Assembly: GCA_001709035.1 (NCBI GenBank)
Contig: LVKA01000021.1
Location: 1-64,000, forward strand
Direction of reading: 5' to 3'
From: Candidatus Thiodiazotropha endoloripes
GTDB lineage: Bacteria > Pseudomonadota > Gammaproteobacteria > Chromatiales > Chromatiaceae
Length of the DNA: 64,000 nucleotides
The position numbers and the translations under genes were made by a program. How positions within the stretch are numbered: position 1 is the stretch's first letter; the number at the start of each line of letters is the position of its first letter. The notes beneath the pieces were generated by a model that was given only the letters and a program-made list of their open reading frames with translations, searched no databases and was not told where the DNA came from. Below are positions 8,707 to 17,349 of this stretch, one piece after another.

Positions 8707-9650
8707 ATGCGCCGATTGCAAAACCTGAAACCATCGCATCGCTTTGCCTCAGTTTTGATTTCAGTAACGGATTTGAGCATCTGACTGAACAGATCAATCG
8801 CTTGATGCCAGAACTTCAATTTACCCATGTTGTTACCCGGGGTCATTGGTATCGCCTTGGCGGTGTTGTTGATGCAGATTACAAATCCATTAGCCAGAAT
8901 ATCGCCCAATGGGCAGAAGAGCGTTCTGCAGGAGATGTAGACAACCTGGTTGCCGAATATATCGATTGCGGCTATTTTGCGACACGCCTGGCAGGCAAGA
9001 CCCACTATTTTACCGCCCCCTGTGGAGATGGACCTGAGCAGTTCATTCAACTTGAAATCGAAGAACTTCAGGAAGTACTCGATAGACCTTTGATCGAGCG
9101 AGATTGGTTTCCGGAAAGTCTTGAAGAGTTTCTCGATCCTCTGGACTATCCACGCCTGGAGCCAGAACCCATAGGTTCTGCCTATCTTCAGTTTCGACGG
9201 ATAACACCCATTGAGAGCTTGTTAAAGGAATCCTCCGGAAAAAACCGGTCGATGCAATCCCTTGCGCGATTTTTCCGTGATTGGCATGAGAGCAGTGCCG
9301 GTATGCAGAGTCAGTTCTGCAATCACTGGATATTGGCGCTCAGGGAGTATCAGGATAGTGACGGTGAGCATCAACTCAGTGCAAAACCCAACAGCACCTT
9401 CTCTGGAGAGTTGAAGGTGACAAGTCTTGGGGATACCCCCCATGGGTCTGAGCTGGCCAATGCCATTCATGGATATGATCGTCAGGTTGGCTATCCTTTT
9501 GCCTGGTTTTTTAACCTGCTCAGTAGTAAATCAGAAAACTACAATCTTGCCGAAGCGGTACTGATGGATCAGATGGGCGCCTTCGATTATCTGCCACCAC
9601 GGGATCTTAAAGTACTTCGAGCGTGGGAGTCGAACCCATACGGGGTATGA
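8703..9650 (+). CDS. Conserved nif-cluster protein of unknown function
   Basis: I do not recognise a family. The 315-residue protein is soluble, without signal peptide or membrane helix, acidic, and has four Cys residues scattered without a metal motif. It starts at ATGA overlapping the TrpD2-like gene, so the two are probably coupled. It is the last gene of the nifH-led block; a palindromic hairpin and then the nifE promoter follow. A role in nitrogenase maturation or electron supply is plausible only by position. Confidence 0.7.
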   Translation: MNAPIAKPETIASLCLSFDFSNGFEHLTEQINRLMPELQFTHVVTRGHWYRLGGVVDADYKSISQNIAQWAEERSAGDVDNLVAEYIDCGYFATRLAGKTHYFTAPCGDGPEQFIQLEIEELQEVLDRPLIERDWFPESLEEFLDPLDYPRLEPEPIGSAYLQFRRITPIESLLKESSGKNRSMQSLARFFRDWHESSAGMQSQFCNHWILALREYQDSDGEHQLSAKPNSTFSGELKVTSLGDTPHGSELANAIHGYDRQVGYPFAWFFNLLSSKSENYNLAEAVLMDQMGAFDYLPPRDLKVLRAWESNPYGV

Positions 9651-9667
9651 TTCATTTAAGACCTTCT

Positions 9668-9697
9668 GGGGCCTGTTAACACTAATACAATAGGCCC
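9668..9697. repeat. GGCCTGTTAACAC intergenic repeat, copy A
   Basis: GGGGCCTGTTAACAC at 9668-9682 continues for ten bases. The full 25-bp stretch 9668-9692 matches the reverse complement of 30427-30451 at 23 of 25 positions. GGGCCT (9669-9674) can pair with AGGCCC (9692-9697), so it may also act as a weak terminator after the unknown gene. It could be the end of an insertion-sequence relative. Confidence 0.6.
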
Positions 9698-9859
9698 TAA
9701 TGCTTCTATACGAAGTGGAATTCAGCAGATGTATTTCGTTATGCGATTGAGTGCTGTTCAATCATAAGTTCATTGGATCTTCAGATCGGCTGCGTGCATT
9801 TATATTCCTCAATGGTCCACTGACAGATCATTTACCCATAGCCTACAAACAGAACAAAT

Positions 9860-9875
9860 TGTAGGGTTCACTACA
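9860..9875. promoter_or_regulatory. NifA-type upstream activator site for nifE
   Basis: TGT-N10-ACA with spacer AGGGTTCACT, ending 45 bp before the nifE -24 element. A second match at 9895-9910 lies only 10 bp from the promoter, too close for the usual mode of action. Confidence 0.65.
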
Positions 9876-9920
9876 AAGCTTTCCCAACTATAAGTGTCTC
9901 AAAAACAACAAGATAAGTGG

Positions 9921-9936
9921 TGGCATATGGATTGCA
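9921..9936 (+). promoter_or_regulatory. Sigma-54 promoter of the nifENX operon
   Basis: TGGCAT-ATGGA-TTGCA, a full -24/-12 match, 40 bp upstream of the nifE ATG. The rest of the 326-bp gap 9651-9976 holds the NifA sites and the hairpin repeat only. Confidence 0.9.
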
Positions 9937-9976
9937 TATGAGTGCTTATCAATCCTAATGGAGTCCTGGCCATCAC

Positions 9977-11398
9977 ATGAAACAGAAAGATATTGCCGCT
10001 CTACTCGACGAACCGGCCTGTGCGCACAACAAGAAATCAAAGTCGGGTTGTGCAAAGCCGAAACCTGGGGCTACCGCTGGTGGATGCGCCTTTGATGGTG
10101 CTCAGATTGCACTGTTACCGATCGCGGATGTGGCCCATATCGTTCATGGTTCAATTGCTTGTGCCGGTAGCTCCTGGGATAACCGGGGTACCAGGTCGAG
10201 CGGTTCCAGGCTGTTTCGTGTCGGCATGACCACCGATCTCACCGAGCAGGATGTGATCATGGGGCGAGGTGAAAAGCGTCTGTTTCATGCCATCAAACAG
10301 GCTGTCGATAATTACAAACCAGCGGCCGTTTTCGTCTACAACACCTGTGTGCCCGCACTGATTGGAGATGATGTCGAGGCTGTTTGTAGAGCCGCTGAAG
10401 AGCGATGGGGTACGCCTGTCGTTCCGGTCGATGCTGCCGGCTTTTACGGCACCAAGAACCTGGGTAATCGCATTGCGGGCGAATCCATGGTCAAACATGT
10501 GTGTGGTAGCAGAGAACCGGATCCACTGCCTGAAGAGGCTGTCAGGGAAGGTATCAAGGTCCATGATGTTTCATTGATCGGTGAATATAACATTGCCGGT
10601 GAACTCTGGCATGTTTTACCACTCCTGGATGAGTTGGGTTTGCGGGTACTCTGCACCCTGTCAGGTGATGCACGATTTCGCGAAGTTCAGACGATGCATC
10701 GCTCATCCGTCAATATGATGGTCTGCTCAAAGGCGATGATTAACGTCGCACGTAAGCTTCAGGAAGCTTTTGGTACACCCTGGTTCGAAGGCAGCTTTTA
10801 CGGTGTTAGAGATGTTTCTCAGGCACTGCGCGATTTTGCCCGGGTGATTGACGATGAGGATTTAAGCCAAAGAACTGAGGCACTGATCAGCCGTGAAGAG
10901 ACGAGAATTGATCAATTGCTCGAGCCTTGGCGGGAGAAATTGCGCGGGCGTAAGGTGCTGCTCTATACCGGAGGAGTTAAATCCTGGTCTGTGATCGCAG
11001 CCTTGCAGGATTTAGGCATGGAAGTGGTGGCAACCGGTACCAAAAAATCCACTGAAGAGGATAAAGCCAGAATCAAAGAGTTGATGGGGCAGGATGCCGT
11101 CATGCTGGAAGAGGGTAATCCAAGGGCCCTGATCAATATTGTTCATGAAAAAAATGTGGATGTGTTGATTGCAGGGGGGCGCAATATGTATACCGCGCTC
11201 AAGGCACGCATTCCTTTTCTTGATATCAACCAGGAACGTGAGTTCGGTTATGCCGGTTATCAGGGCATGGTGGAGCTGGCACGTCAACTGGTGCTGACCA
11301 TCGAGAGTCCTGTCTGGCCTCAGGTCCGTACTCCTGCACCCTGGGTGGTGGGACCCTCCACAGCCGAATCCACATCAGACCAGGAGGTAGTGGCATGA
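9977..11398 (+). CDS. nifE: Nitrogenase FeMo-cofactor scaffold NifE
   Basis: NifE forms with NifN the scaffold on which the FeMo-co precursor is completed. The 473-residue protein is a NifD paralogue. Cys ligands appear in [22 protein letters not shown] and [12 protein letters not shown], and the precursor-binding Cys region is [10 protein letters not shown]. An N-terminal Lys/Cys-rich stretch ([15 protein letters not shown]) is seen as in other NifE. It starts at an ATG with GGAG at 9960, somewhat far. Its end overlaps nifN by 4 bp, matching the expected 1:1 stoichiometry. Confidence 0.98.
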   Translation: MKQKDIAALLDEPACAHNKKSKSGCAKPKPGATAGGCAFDGAQIALLPIADVAHIVHGSIACAGSSWDNRGTRSSGSRLFRVGMTTDLTEQDVIMGRGEKRLFHAIKQAVDNYKPAAVFVYNTCVPALIGDDVEAVCRAAEERWGTPVVPVDAAGFYGTKNLGNRIAGESMVKHVCGSREPDPLPEEAVREGIKVHDVSLIGEYNIAGELWHVLPLLDELGLRVLCTLSGDARFREVQTMHRSSVNMMVCSKAMINVARKLQEAFGTPWFEGSFYGVRDVSQALRDFARVIDDEDLSQRTEALISREETRIDQLLEPWREKLRGRKVLLYTGGVKSWSVIAALQDLGMEVVATGTKKSTEEDKARIKELMGQDAVMLEEGNPRALINIVHEKNVDVLIAGGRNMYTALKARIPFLDINQEREFGYAGYQGMVELARQLVLTIESPVWPQVRTPAPWVVGPSTAESTSDQEVVA

Positions 11399-12816
11399 CT
11401 GAGATCATCAAACGTAACAAGGCGCTCTCTGTAAGTCCTCTGAAAGCCAGTCAGACCATCGGCGCCGCTTTGGCTTTTCTCGGGTTTCGTCGTGCCATAC
11501 CCATGTTGCATGGCTCTCAAGGTTGTACTGCTTTTGGCAAGGTTTTTTTTGTAAGGCACTTCCGTGAACCCATTCCACTGCAGACCACTGCGATGGACCA
11601 GGTGACAACGGTCATGGGTTCTGAAGAGAGTGTGGTTGAAGGATTAAAGACAATTGCGGAAAAGAATCAGCCAATGCTGCTCGGGGTGCCCACCACCGGA
11701 TTGTCCGAGACTCAGGGCAGTGATGTCCGCATGGCACTGAAGATGTTTCGAGACAAGTACCCTCAGTTCGATACCATACCGGTCGTACCGGTAACCACAC
11801 CAGATTATACCGGTTGCCTGGAGAGTGGTTTTGCCAAAGCAGTGGAAGCGATTATCAAAACCACGGTACCGGCAGCGGGAGAAGCCAATACCGCTCCAGG
11901 CAGACGTCATCGGCAAGTCAATGTTCTGGTCGGTGCTTCACTGACTCCGGGAGACCTGGAAGAGCTGAAGGAGATCATCGAATCCTTTGGTTTACGCCCC
12001 GTGGTGATTCCCGACCTGTCAGATTCCCTGGATGGTCATTTGGGTGAGGATGAGTTTTCCCCACTTACCATCGGTGGTACAGAGGTGTCAGAGATGTTAA
12101 CCCTCGGCGATGCCAAAGCCACGCTGGTGGTTGGCAAATCCTTGCAAAAAGCAGCCGATGCTCTGCAGCAACTGACCGGAGTACCTGACTATCGGTTTGA
12201 TCACCTGATGGGCCTGCAGGCGATGGATAGCTTTATTGACAGCTTGCATCGAATCTCTGAAGAGCCGGTCCCTGCAAAACTGGAACGTCAACGGGCTCAG
12301 TTGCAGGACGCTATGCTCGACAGCCATTTCATGCTGGGTATGGCTCGCTTTGCTCTGGCAACGGATCCTGATCACCTGGTTGCATTGAGTCAGATACTGG
12401 CTGGGGTTGGTGCTGAAACCGTGGCAGCCGTTGCACCGATAAATTCACCATCTCTACAACTGGTTGCTTCCGAGAAGGTGAAGATCGGTGATCTGGAAGA
12501 TCTGGAGAAGATGGCCAAAGCGGGTGGTGCAGAAATCCTGATTACCAATTCTCATGGCACTGAGAGTGCTGAGCGCCTGGGTATTCCATTGCTGCGTGCC
12601 GGCTTTCCCCAATATGACTTCCTGGGTGGTTATCAGAAAACCTGGATCGGTTACCGGGGCAGTCGTCAGACTTTGTTTGATCTGGCCAATCTCATGCTCA
12701 CGTTGGAAAAAGGTGAGATCTCTCCTTACCGTTCCATCTACGCACAAAAGACAGACTTTCGGGAGGTGACAGATGAGCATAACTCGACGGCTACAACTCG
12801 TGGGCTGCACCACTGA
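11395..12816 (+). CDS. nifN: Nitrogenase FeMo-cofactor scaffold NifN
   Basis: Partner of NifE and paralogue of NifK, 473 residues. The N-terminal region [18 protein letters not shown] has Ser where NifK has a P-cluster Cys, as usual in Nif[24 protein letters not shown] follows and keeps one Cys. The start overlaps nifE as ATGA and has GGAGG at 11383-11387. The 3' end overlaps nifX by 44 bp. It acts in the cytoplasm in the NifEN tetramer with NifB, NifV and NifH products. Confidence 0.98.
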   Translation: MTEIIKRNKALSVSPLKASQTIGAALAFLGFRRAIPMLHGSQGCTAFGKVFFVRHFREPIPLQTTAMDQVTTVMGSEESVVEGLKTIAEKNQPMLLGVPTTGLSETQGSDVRMALKMFRDKYPQFDTIPVVPVTTPDYTGCLESGFAKAVEAIIKTTVPAAGEANTAPGRRHRQVNVLVGASLTPGDLEELKEIIESFGLRPVVIPDLSDSLDGHLGEDEFSPLTIGGTEVSEMLTLGDAKATLVVGKSLQKAADALQQLTGVPDYRFDHLMGLQAMDSFIDSLHRISEEPVPAKLERQRAQLQDAMLDSHFMLGMARFALATDPDHLVALSQILAGVGAETVAAVAPINSPSLQLVASEKVKIGDLEDLEKMAKAGGAEILITNSHGTESAERLGIPLLRAGFPQYDFLGGYQKTWIGYRGSRQTLFDLANLMLTLEKGEISPYRSIYAQKTDFREVTDEHNSTATTRGLHH

Positions 12817-13258
12817 GGATAAATGGATGGAGACAGCCCTGAAAGTTGCCTTTGCAACCAGTGATATGAAACGGGTGGACCAACATTTTGGTGCCGCCCA
12901 GAGTTTCGCTATCTATGCCCTTGACCAACAGAAGGTCTGTTTCGTCGAAGCGGTTGAGTTCGGCAAGCTCGATATGGATGGCAACGAAGATAAGCTGGTT
13001 GCCAAGATCGATGCACTGAAGGGTTGTATTGCTGTGTATAGCCAGGCTGTGGGTGCCTCAGCAATCAACCAACTGAAACTGAAAGGTATTCAGCCGGTGA
13101 AAATATCACCTGGTGCCTCTATAACCTCTCTGCTTGAGTCACTCCAGCAGGAGCTCAGGGAGGGACCTGGCAGTTGGCTGGCCAGAGCGATCAACAACAC
13201 CATTCCCGCCGACCCCTCAAGATTTGATGAAATGGAACAGGAAGGCTGGGAGGAGTAG
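12773..13258 (+). CDS. nifX: FeMo-co precursor carrier NifX
   Basis: NifX carries NifB-co and the VK-cluster between NifB and NifEN. The 161-residue protein has the family core [28 protein letters not shown] near its N terminus and lacks the extra helical domain of NifY. The ATG at 12773 follows a strong GGGAGGTGA site (12760-12768), which decides the start even though it lies inside the nifN coding region and gives a 44-bp overlap. The preceding residues (SITRRLQLV) also resemble the usual NifX N terminus. Confidence 0.93.
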   Translation: MSITRRLQLVGCTTEDKWMETALKVAFATSDMKRVDQHFGAAQSFAIYALDQQKVCFVEAVEFGKLDMDGNEDKLVAKIDALKGCIAVYSQAVGASAINQLKLKGIQPVKISPGASITSLLESLQQELREGPGSWLARAINNTIPADPSRFDEMEQEGWEE

Positions 13259-13261
13259 ACG

Positions 13262-13747
13262 ATGACAGACCAGGAGATGCTTGAAGAGTCAGCCAGTGTT
13301 ATCGGCGTCGTCGGCGATAAGATTTGGATAGAGACCGAATCGAGAAGCGGTTGCTCCCAGTGCGCCAGTTCAAACTGTACTACTTCTGTGGTCGCCAAGC
13401 TGTTTGGCGTGCAGAAGAACAAATTGTTAATCGATAACGGTTTAGAAGCCAAGCCTGGCGACCAGGTTGTGATTGGAGTTCCTGGCAGATTAATAGCAAA
13501 GGCGTCTGTGCTGGCCTATCTGTTACCGCTCGTATTGATGCTGGCCATAACCCTGATGGGCAGTGCATTAGGAATCAACGATGGCATGCAGAGCCTTTTA
13601 GCGCTGGCCGGTTTGTCGATTGGGTTGTTACTGGTTCGCTGGATCACAAATAGGGGCGTTTCAACACCAGGCTATGGGCCACAGCTGCTTAAAGTTGTGG
13701 GAAACAGTTATAAGCATGTCGTATTTCCGAAACATATGAGGAGTTAA
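13262..13747 (+). CDS. RseC/MucC-family membrane protein in the nif operon
   Basis: A 161-residue protein with a Cys-rich N-terminal part (CSQC and then C six residues on) followed by two membrane segments at about residues 79-98 and 104-121, the layout of RseC/SoxR-reducing system proteins. RseC works with Rnf-type electron-transfer complexes, and Rnf supplies low-potential electrons for nitrogenase in many diazotrophs. A role in maturing or coupling an electron-transfer complex is therefore reasonable but inferred; no rnf genes are in the window. Spacing to nifX is 3 bp. Confidence 0.82.
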   Translation: MTDQEMLEESASVIGVVGDKIWIETESRSGCSQCASSNCTTSVVAKLFGVQKNKLLIDNGLEAKPGDQVVIGVPGRLIAKASVLAYLLPLVLMLAITLMGSALGINDGMQSLLALAGLSIGLLLVRWITNRGVSTPGYGPQLLKVVGNSYKHVVFPKHMRS

Positions 13748-13751
13748 ACTG

Positions 13752-14225
13752 ATGAATGAAGCCGTTGTGCTGATCAGCGAAGACGACCCGGTCCTGGAGA
13801 CCGACTTCGCCAAGGAGATGGTACGCCAGATGCGTGCCATCGATACCTATGGTACCTACGATGATTGGCCAATAGCCAAGATTCTGGAACCATTTGTCCT
13901 GACCAAGGAGAAGAAGCGGGAGATTCCTGTGATTGGTGATCCGGATGAAATCACCTTATCCAGGGTGAAAGCTTTTTATAACGCGATTTCAGCGCTTATT
14001 GAAAAAGAGTGTGGCCTGATGGCAGTTCCCATGTTGAATCTGACTCACGAAGGATTCGGCCGCTCGCTGATAACCGTTGGTAAGCTGGTGGTTATGGATA
14101 AAACATTGCGCGATGTGCATCGCTTTGGCTTTGCTTCACTTTCAAAAATGAAAGATGAGGCTGACAAACTGCTTTCGGTGGCCCTGGAGATCATCGGACA
14201 ACATACAAAAGTTGCGGGTATGTGA
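13752..14225 (+). CDS. NifX-associated nitrogen fixation protein (DUF269)
   Basis: A 157-residue soluble protein matching the DUF269 family that normally follows nifX. Typical features are the early block FAKEMVRQMRAIDTYGTYDDW and the late block GRSLITVGKLVVMDKTLRDVHRFGF. Its biochemical role is not settled. It is 4 bp from the RseC-like gene and 10 bp from the next, with GAGGAG before the start. Confidence 0.93.
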   Translation: MNEAVVLISEDDPVLETDFAKEMVRQMRAIDTYGTYDDWPIAKILEPFVLTKEKKREIPVIGDPDEITLSRVKAFYNAISALIEKECGLMAVPMLNLTHEGFGRSLITVGKLVVMDKTLRDVHRFGFASLSKMKDEADKLLSVALEIIGQHTKVAGM

Positions 14226-14235
14226 GGAGTAGATC

Positions 14236-14451
14236 ATGACCGAAGAAGAGTTGAAAGCCATACACAAAGCTTCCAAGCGTGCCAAGCGTATTGCTACTGA
14301 AAAAGCAGGCGAACTTCATGACCTGGTGGAAGACCGTCTGCCTGCAGCCTATGAAGAGATACCCGCAATAGCACAAGCCACTTACGATGCATGTCAGGCC
14401 TGGGCTGAAGCCGAAGCCGTCTACAAAGCAGCTGCTGCAGAGATGAATTGA
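14236..14451 (+). CDS. CCE_0567-family metalloprotein (DUF683)
   Basis: A 71-residue, mostly helical protein beginning TEEELKAIHKASKRAKRIATEKAGELHDLVEDRLP. This matches the CCE_0567/DUF683 family that sits between DUF269 and fdxB in nif clusters. The family is a two-helix coiled coil with a metal-binding His/Glu region; function unknown. It starts at an ATG after GGAGTA and is tightly spaced with both neighbours. Confidence 0.9.
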   Translation: MTEEELKAIHKASKRAKRIATEKAGELHDLVEDRLPAAYEEIPAIAQATYDACQAWAEAEAVYKAAAAEMN

Positions 14452-14461
14452 GGATAGACCA

Positions 14462-14797
14462 ATGTCAGTAATTACCGGTTTAACCCGTGGTGGTGAAGAG
14501 TACACTCCCGCATTTGTAATGGATATCAATCAACAGAACTGCATTGGTTGTGGTCGATGTTTCAAGGTCTGTCCCCGTGATGTCTTCGATCTGATCGATC
14601 GGGACGATGTGGAAGGACTGCTCGACGACGATGATGATTATGATGACGATTATGGCGATGATGATGATGGTTTCTCAGATGACACCGCGATGGTCATGAG
14701 CCTAAAGAACACGATGGACTGTATCGGATGCGGCTCCTGTGCGCGTATTTGTCCAAAGAAGTGCTTTACCCATCAACCTCAAACTGTTGCTGCATAG
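14462..14797 (+). CDS. fdxB: Nif-specific ferredoxin III (FdxB) with an Asp-rich insert
   Basis: A 111-residue 2[4Fe-4S] ferredoxin. Cluster motif one is CIGCGRCFKVCP (about residues 24-35) and motif two is CIGCGSCARICP (about 84-95). Between them is a run dominated by aspartate (about residues 52-75), encoded by GAT/GAC repeats at 14626-14671. FdxB-type ferredoxins usually have a linker here, but this one is unusually acidic. The protein probably donates electrons to a basic partner in nitrogenase assembly or catalysis. Its place after the CCE_0567 gene is standard. Confidence 0.93.
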   Translation: MSVITGLTRGGEEYTPAFVMDINQQNCIGCGRCFKVCPRDVFDLIDRDDVEGLLDDDDDYDDDYGDDDDGFSDDTAMVMSLKNTMDCIGCGSCARICPKKCFTHQPQTVAA

Positions 14798-14818
14798 ACA
14801 AGACGTAGGAGTGTAATC

Positions 14819-15145
14819 ATGCCAAAACCGAAGAAACATGTCTTTGTCTGTGTGCAGAGTCGACCGATGGGGCATCCCAGGCCATCTTGCAGTCAAAAGA
14901 ATTGTACTGAAGTTGCTGAGGAGTTCTATGGGCAGCTTCAACAGCGCCAACTGTTCGACCAGATACAGGTTACGACTACCAGCTGTCTCGGTCCCTGCAG
15001 TGAAGGACCGTCTGTACTGGTCTATCCTGAAGGGATCATGTATGGCGGTGTCTCAAAACAGGATGTTGCAGCCATCTATGATGAGCATCTACTGAATGAT
15101 CAGCCGCTAGAGCGGCTAAAAGTTGCTGAGGAATTTTGGGCTTGA
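14819..15145 (+). CDS. Thioredoxin-like [2Fe-2S] ferredoxin
   Basis: A 108-residue protein of the thioredoxin-fold [2Fe-2S] ferredoxin family, to which the Azotobacter 2Fe ferredoxin of the nif region belongs. Cluster Cys residues are in HVFVCVQ, PSCSQKNC and TTSCLGPCSEGPSVLVYPEG, the hallmark spacing. It is proposed to serve nitrogenase or Fe-S assembly. It has a GTAGGAG site before its ATG. Its stop overlaps the probable TTG start of the next gene. Confidence 0.9.
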   Translation: MPKPKKHVFVCVQSRPMGHPRPSCSQKNCTEVAEEFYGQLQQRQLFDQIQVTTTSCLGPCSEGPSVLVYPEGIMYGGVSKQDVAAIYDEHLLNDQPLERLKVAEEFWA

Positions 15146-15681
15146 ATCAGAGCTCCAACAGATCAGAGCGCCCATTGAATGTCGTGCGGTTAATCGGCAA
15201 TGAGGTGCATTTCGGTTTCGATATAGAGCCGGATGCGAATGCTGAATTGCAGAGAGCGGCGTCTCTGATCTCCTCACGGGAGGCATCCTCGGAAGCTCTG
15301 CTTCATGCAGAACAAATTGCTCCAGAGCAGATCGAAGTACTGATCGCTCGTTACAAGTTTCACTTCTACCAGGGTGAGACTGGAATCGCAGAAAAACTGG
15401 TTATCAAGTCATTGTGCCTGGCCGCAAAGCAAGGCAATTTCAATCAGGATTGGCGACAACTGAATTCAAGTTCTGCTGACTGGGATAATCCACGTGGCCC
15501 TGAACGTTTCTATCTTAACGGTCTCAAAGCGCTTGCTTTTATTCGCCTGCGCCAAGAAAAACCGGATGAGGCAGATTCGATTCTGCGTAAGTTGAGCTTG
15601 ATTGACCCTGCTGATCAGGTGGGAGCGAATGTTATTCGTGATCTGTTAGATGCTATTGTTGAGGAGCAAAACAATGGATGA
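15142..15681 (+). CDS. TPR-like nif-cluster protein, paralogue of the gene at 25989
   Basis: About 179 residues, soluble and helical with tetratricopeptide-like pairs. I chose the TTG at 15142: GAGGA (15128-15132) is well spaced from it, and it overlaps the preceding TGA. A TTG at 15136 is the alternative. The C-terminal half matches the gene at 25989-26513 in pattern: a DWR motif, then RFYLNGLKALAFIRLRQEKP, then an L-x-x-ID-x-x-D-x-x-G-A segment. A scaffold or adaptor role for nitrogenase assembly is inferred only. Confidence 0.7.
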   Translation: MNQSSNRSERPLNVVRLIGNEVHFGFDIEPDANAELQRAASLISSREASSEALLHAEQIAPEQIEVLIARYKFHFYQGETGIAEKLVIKSLCLAAKQGNFNQDWRQLNSSSADWDNPRGPERFYLNGLKALAFIRLRQEKPDEADSILRKLSLIDPADQVGANVIRDLLDAIVEEQNNG

Positions 15682-16048
15682 ATCAGTTGCGGTACGTTTT
15701 TATAAGATAGAAAAACTTGCCAATAGTGTGCACAAACGGCTCTATGAAGAAGTGATAAAGCTTGGTTTCTCCAATTCCGAAAACCTATTGAAATCACCAC
15801 AAGAGGCGAGTTATCGATTGGAAAGAGACCCTTCGAATAGTGAATTCAGTCTGGTCGGAGACTGGATGAACGAGAAGGGGTACCGACTCGGTACACTGCT
15901 GTTTCACGCAGATGGCAGTTTTTTTGTTGAACACGATATTGTTATGCCACATCCGACCAAGCCAGATTGGTTTGTTGAAGCGGTCAATGCCTGGGGTAAT
16001 GATGCTGTAATAAAGGCGGAACCCAGGCTTCTGGCAGTTCCTAAATAG
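15674..16048 (+). CDS. Unknown small nif-cluster protein
   Basis: A 124-residue soluble protein I do not recognise. The ATG at 15674 is supported by GAGGAG at 15660-15665 and overlaps the TPR gene by 8 bp; an upstream TTG at 15650 would precede that site. It shows an alternating strand/helix pattern with the blocks GDWMNEKGYRLGTLLFHADGSF and FVEHDIVMPHP. The place between the TPR gene and the 16069 gene suggests a conserved accessory nif gene. Confidence 0.65.
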   Translation: MDESVAVRFYKIEKLANSVHKRLYEEVIKLGFSNSENLLKSPQEASYRLERDPSNSEFSLVGDWMNEKGYRLGTLLFHADGSFFVEHDIVMPHPTKPDWFVEAVNAWGNDAVIKAEPRLLAVPK

Positions 16049-16068
16049 AGTTTTAAACAGAACGTCAT

Positions 16069-16479
16069 ATGGACCATCGTGTCATTCTCTATCATAAGCA
16101 GGCAACCAGTGCTCGTACCAGATTTCTTAAGTTTGATAACAACACTGTATGCGCCTTCGCACCTTTACCGGATCTTTCAACGGTTGTTGCCTCTCGGCCC
16201 GACACTGTGTTTCATCCGAAAGCTATTTTAACTGAAACTGAAAAACGATTGGGATTGCCAAGCGATACTCTGGTTTTTGAAAGTGAGTACCGGCAGACAG
16301 TCCAGGTGCTGGGTGAGGATATTGATATTTTATTGGCCGGTATCACTACTACAGATCCGCCCTTTGTGGAAGTGGAGAGGTCAAATGCACAATTCATTGA
16401 TCTGACCCAAGCCAGAGGACTGCCGGGTGTGGAGCTTGAACTTCTGCGCTGTGCTTATGAACTGATACTTGGCGGTTGA
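16069..16479 (+). CDS. Unknown nif-cluster protein
   Basis: A 136-residue soluble protein without a recognised domain, starting at an ATG 20 bp after the previous stop; its ribosome binding site is poor. The middle holds the acidic strand-rich block LGEDIDILLAGITTTDPPF. No metal or nucleotide motif is seen. As the last gene of the nifE-led operon before a hairpin at 16532-16552 it is probably co-transcribed with nifENX. Confidence 0.65.
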   Translation: MDHRVILYHKQATSARTRFLKFDNNTVCAFAPLPDLSTVVASRPDTVFHPKAILTETEKRLGLPSDTLVFESEYRQTVQVLGEDIDILLAGITTTDPPFVEVERSNAQFIDLTQARGLPGVELELLRCAYELILGG

Positions 16480-16531
16480 ATCAGAATTGCCTAGATGTCT
16501 GAATTTCTCATAAAGCATCGGGTTTTTGATT

Positions 16532-16552
16532 AACAGACGGTGTAAGTCTGTT
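16532..16552 (+). terminator. Weak terminator-like hairpin after the nifE operon
   Basis: AACAGAC and GTCTGTT pair perfectly around a 7-base loop, followed by TTCATTCATTC. The 3' run is only moderately T-rich. A second palindrome, CTGTTAACAG, follows at 16611-16620. Confidence 0.45.
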
Positions 16553-16607
16553 TCATTCATTCATCAACCTAATGAGTGAAACCGTAGCGAATCAGCAGTA
16601 TAGTTAG

Positions 16608-16624
16608 GGTCTGTTAACAGGCCT
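16608..16624. repeat. GGCCTGTTAACA intergenic repeat, copy B
   Basis: GGTCTGTTAACAGGCCT contains the palindrome CTGTTAACAG. Its minus-strand reading, AGGCCTGTTAACA, shares the 12-base core of copies A (9668) and C (30427). Confidence 0.45.
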
Positions 16625-16651
16625 GAATAAAATCAATAAGATTTTACTGCA

Positions 16652-17029
16652 ATGATATCGACGTCAAGAGTATTCGTTTACGGCACTTTGAGAAGGGCTC
16701 AGGTCAATCATGATCTGCTCAACAGTGCAAGCTATCTTGGCAATCACCAAACTCAACCTGTCTACAAGATGTACCATTTGGGCAGCTACCCTGGTGTGGT
16801 GAAAAGAGGTAGCACTTCAATTTCAGGTGAGGTCTTTCTTGTTGATGCCCTGACCATGAGCCATCTTGACAGGCTGGAAGGTTATCCCCGCGCCTATACA
16901 AGAGAACTCATTCCAACCCCTTGGGGTCAAGCTTGGATCTACCTCTATCGGGGCAGTCTACGGGGTAGACAAATCATACAAACAGGCCGCTGGCATGATG
17001 AGATCAACTGGCGCCGTTGGTCTAGATAG
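16652..17029 (+). CDS. Gamma-glutamylcyclotransferase-like protein
   Basis: A 125-residue protein of the GGCT/AIG2 fold. It has the family opening VFVYGTLRRAQVNHDLL, a GSYPGV block near residue 45, and ISGEVFLVDALTMSHLDRLEGYP, which includes the conserved Glu region. Members cleave gamma-glutamyl amines or peptides, or have only the fold; the substrate here is unknown. The start is an ATG after a run of A and T with no strong site. It sits convergent with the NifZ-domain gene. Confidence 0.78.
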   Translation: MISTSRVFVYGTLRRAQVNHDLLNSASYLGNHQTQPVYKMYHLGSYPGVVKRGSTSISGEVFLVDALTMSHLDRLEGYPRAYTRELIPTPWGQAWIYLYRGSLRGRQIIQTGRWHDEINWRRWSR

Positions 17030-17039
17030 ACTCGTGGGC

Positions 17040-17315
17040 TTAGCTTTTCTCAATTTCTGTTGTTGAAAGCTCTTCTGGCCAACATCCTGTAGGTGGGCCA
17101 AGATTGAGCTCTGAGTCTTCAAATCTCACCAGATAGAGAACCCTTTCAGGGCTCTCTTCCAAATGACCGGTCTCAATGATCACCCCTTTAGTGCCAGGCT
17201 CAGCTAATAAGGCATCCTGAGGAATACCCGGTATACCACCATCGTTATAAATATGACTGGCCGCATAGACCAAGTCGCCTGGAGTTAATTGTTCAAGTGT
17301 CATTTTCTCTTCCAT
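17040..17315 (-). CDS. Second NifZ-domain protein, divergent from iscA
   Basis: About 91 residues matching the core of NifZ: GDLVYAASHIYNDGGIPG, then a turn-rich GTKGVIIETG, a strand LYLVRFE, and a closing GPPTGCWPEEL. NifZ helps mature the P-cluster of NifDK. The full NifZ is encoded at 26867, so this is a second, shorter copy of the domain. The start is uncertain: I took the ATG at 17315; 17303 or 17366 are possible. The longest option overlaps the NifA-type site of iscA. Such minus-strand placement inside a nif cluster is unusual. Confidence 0.7.
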   Translation of the reverse strand: MEEKMTLEQLTPGDLVYAASHIYNDGGIPGIPQDALLAEPGTKGVIIETGHLEESPERVLYLVRFEDSELNLGPPTGCWPEELSTTEIEKS

Positions 17316-17349
17316 TGTAGGTTTTGTTACCTGTGTCGATTCTGGGGAT

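Noticed and set aside
9895-9910. Second TGT-N10-ACA match upstream of nifE
   Set aside because: It is only 10 bp from the -24 element, too near for NifA acting by looping; the site at 9860 is preferred.
10151-10564. 137-codon frame antisense to nifE
   Set aside because: Inside nifE; no coding evidence of its own.
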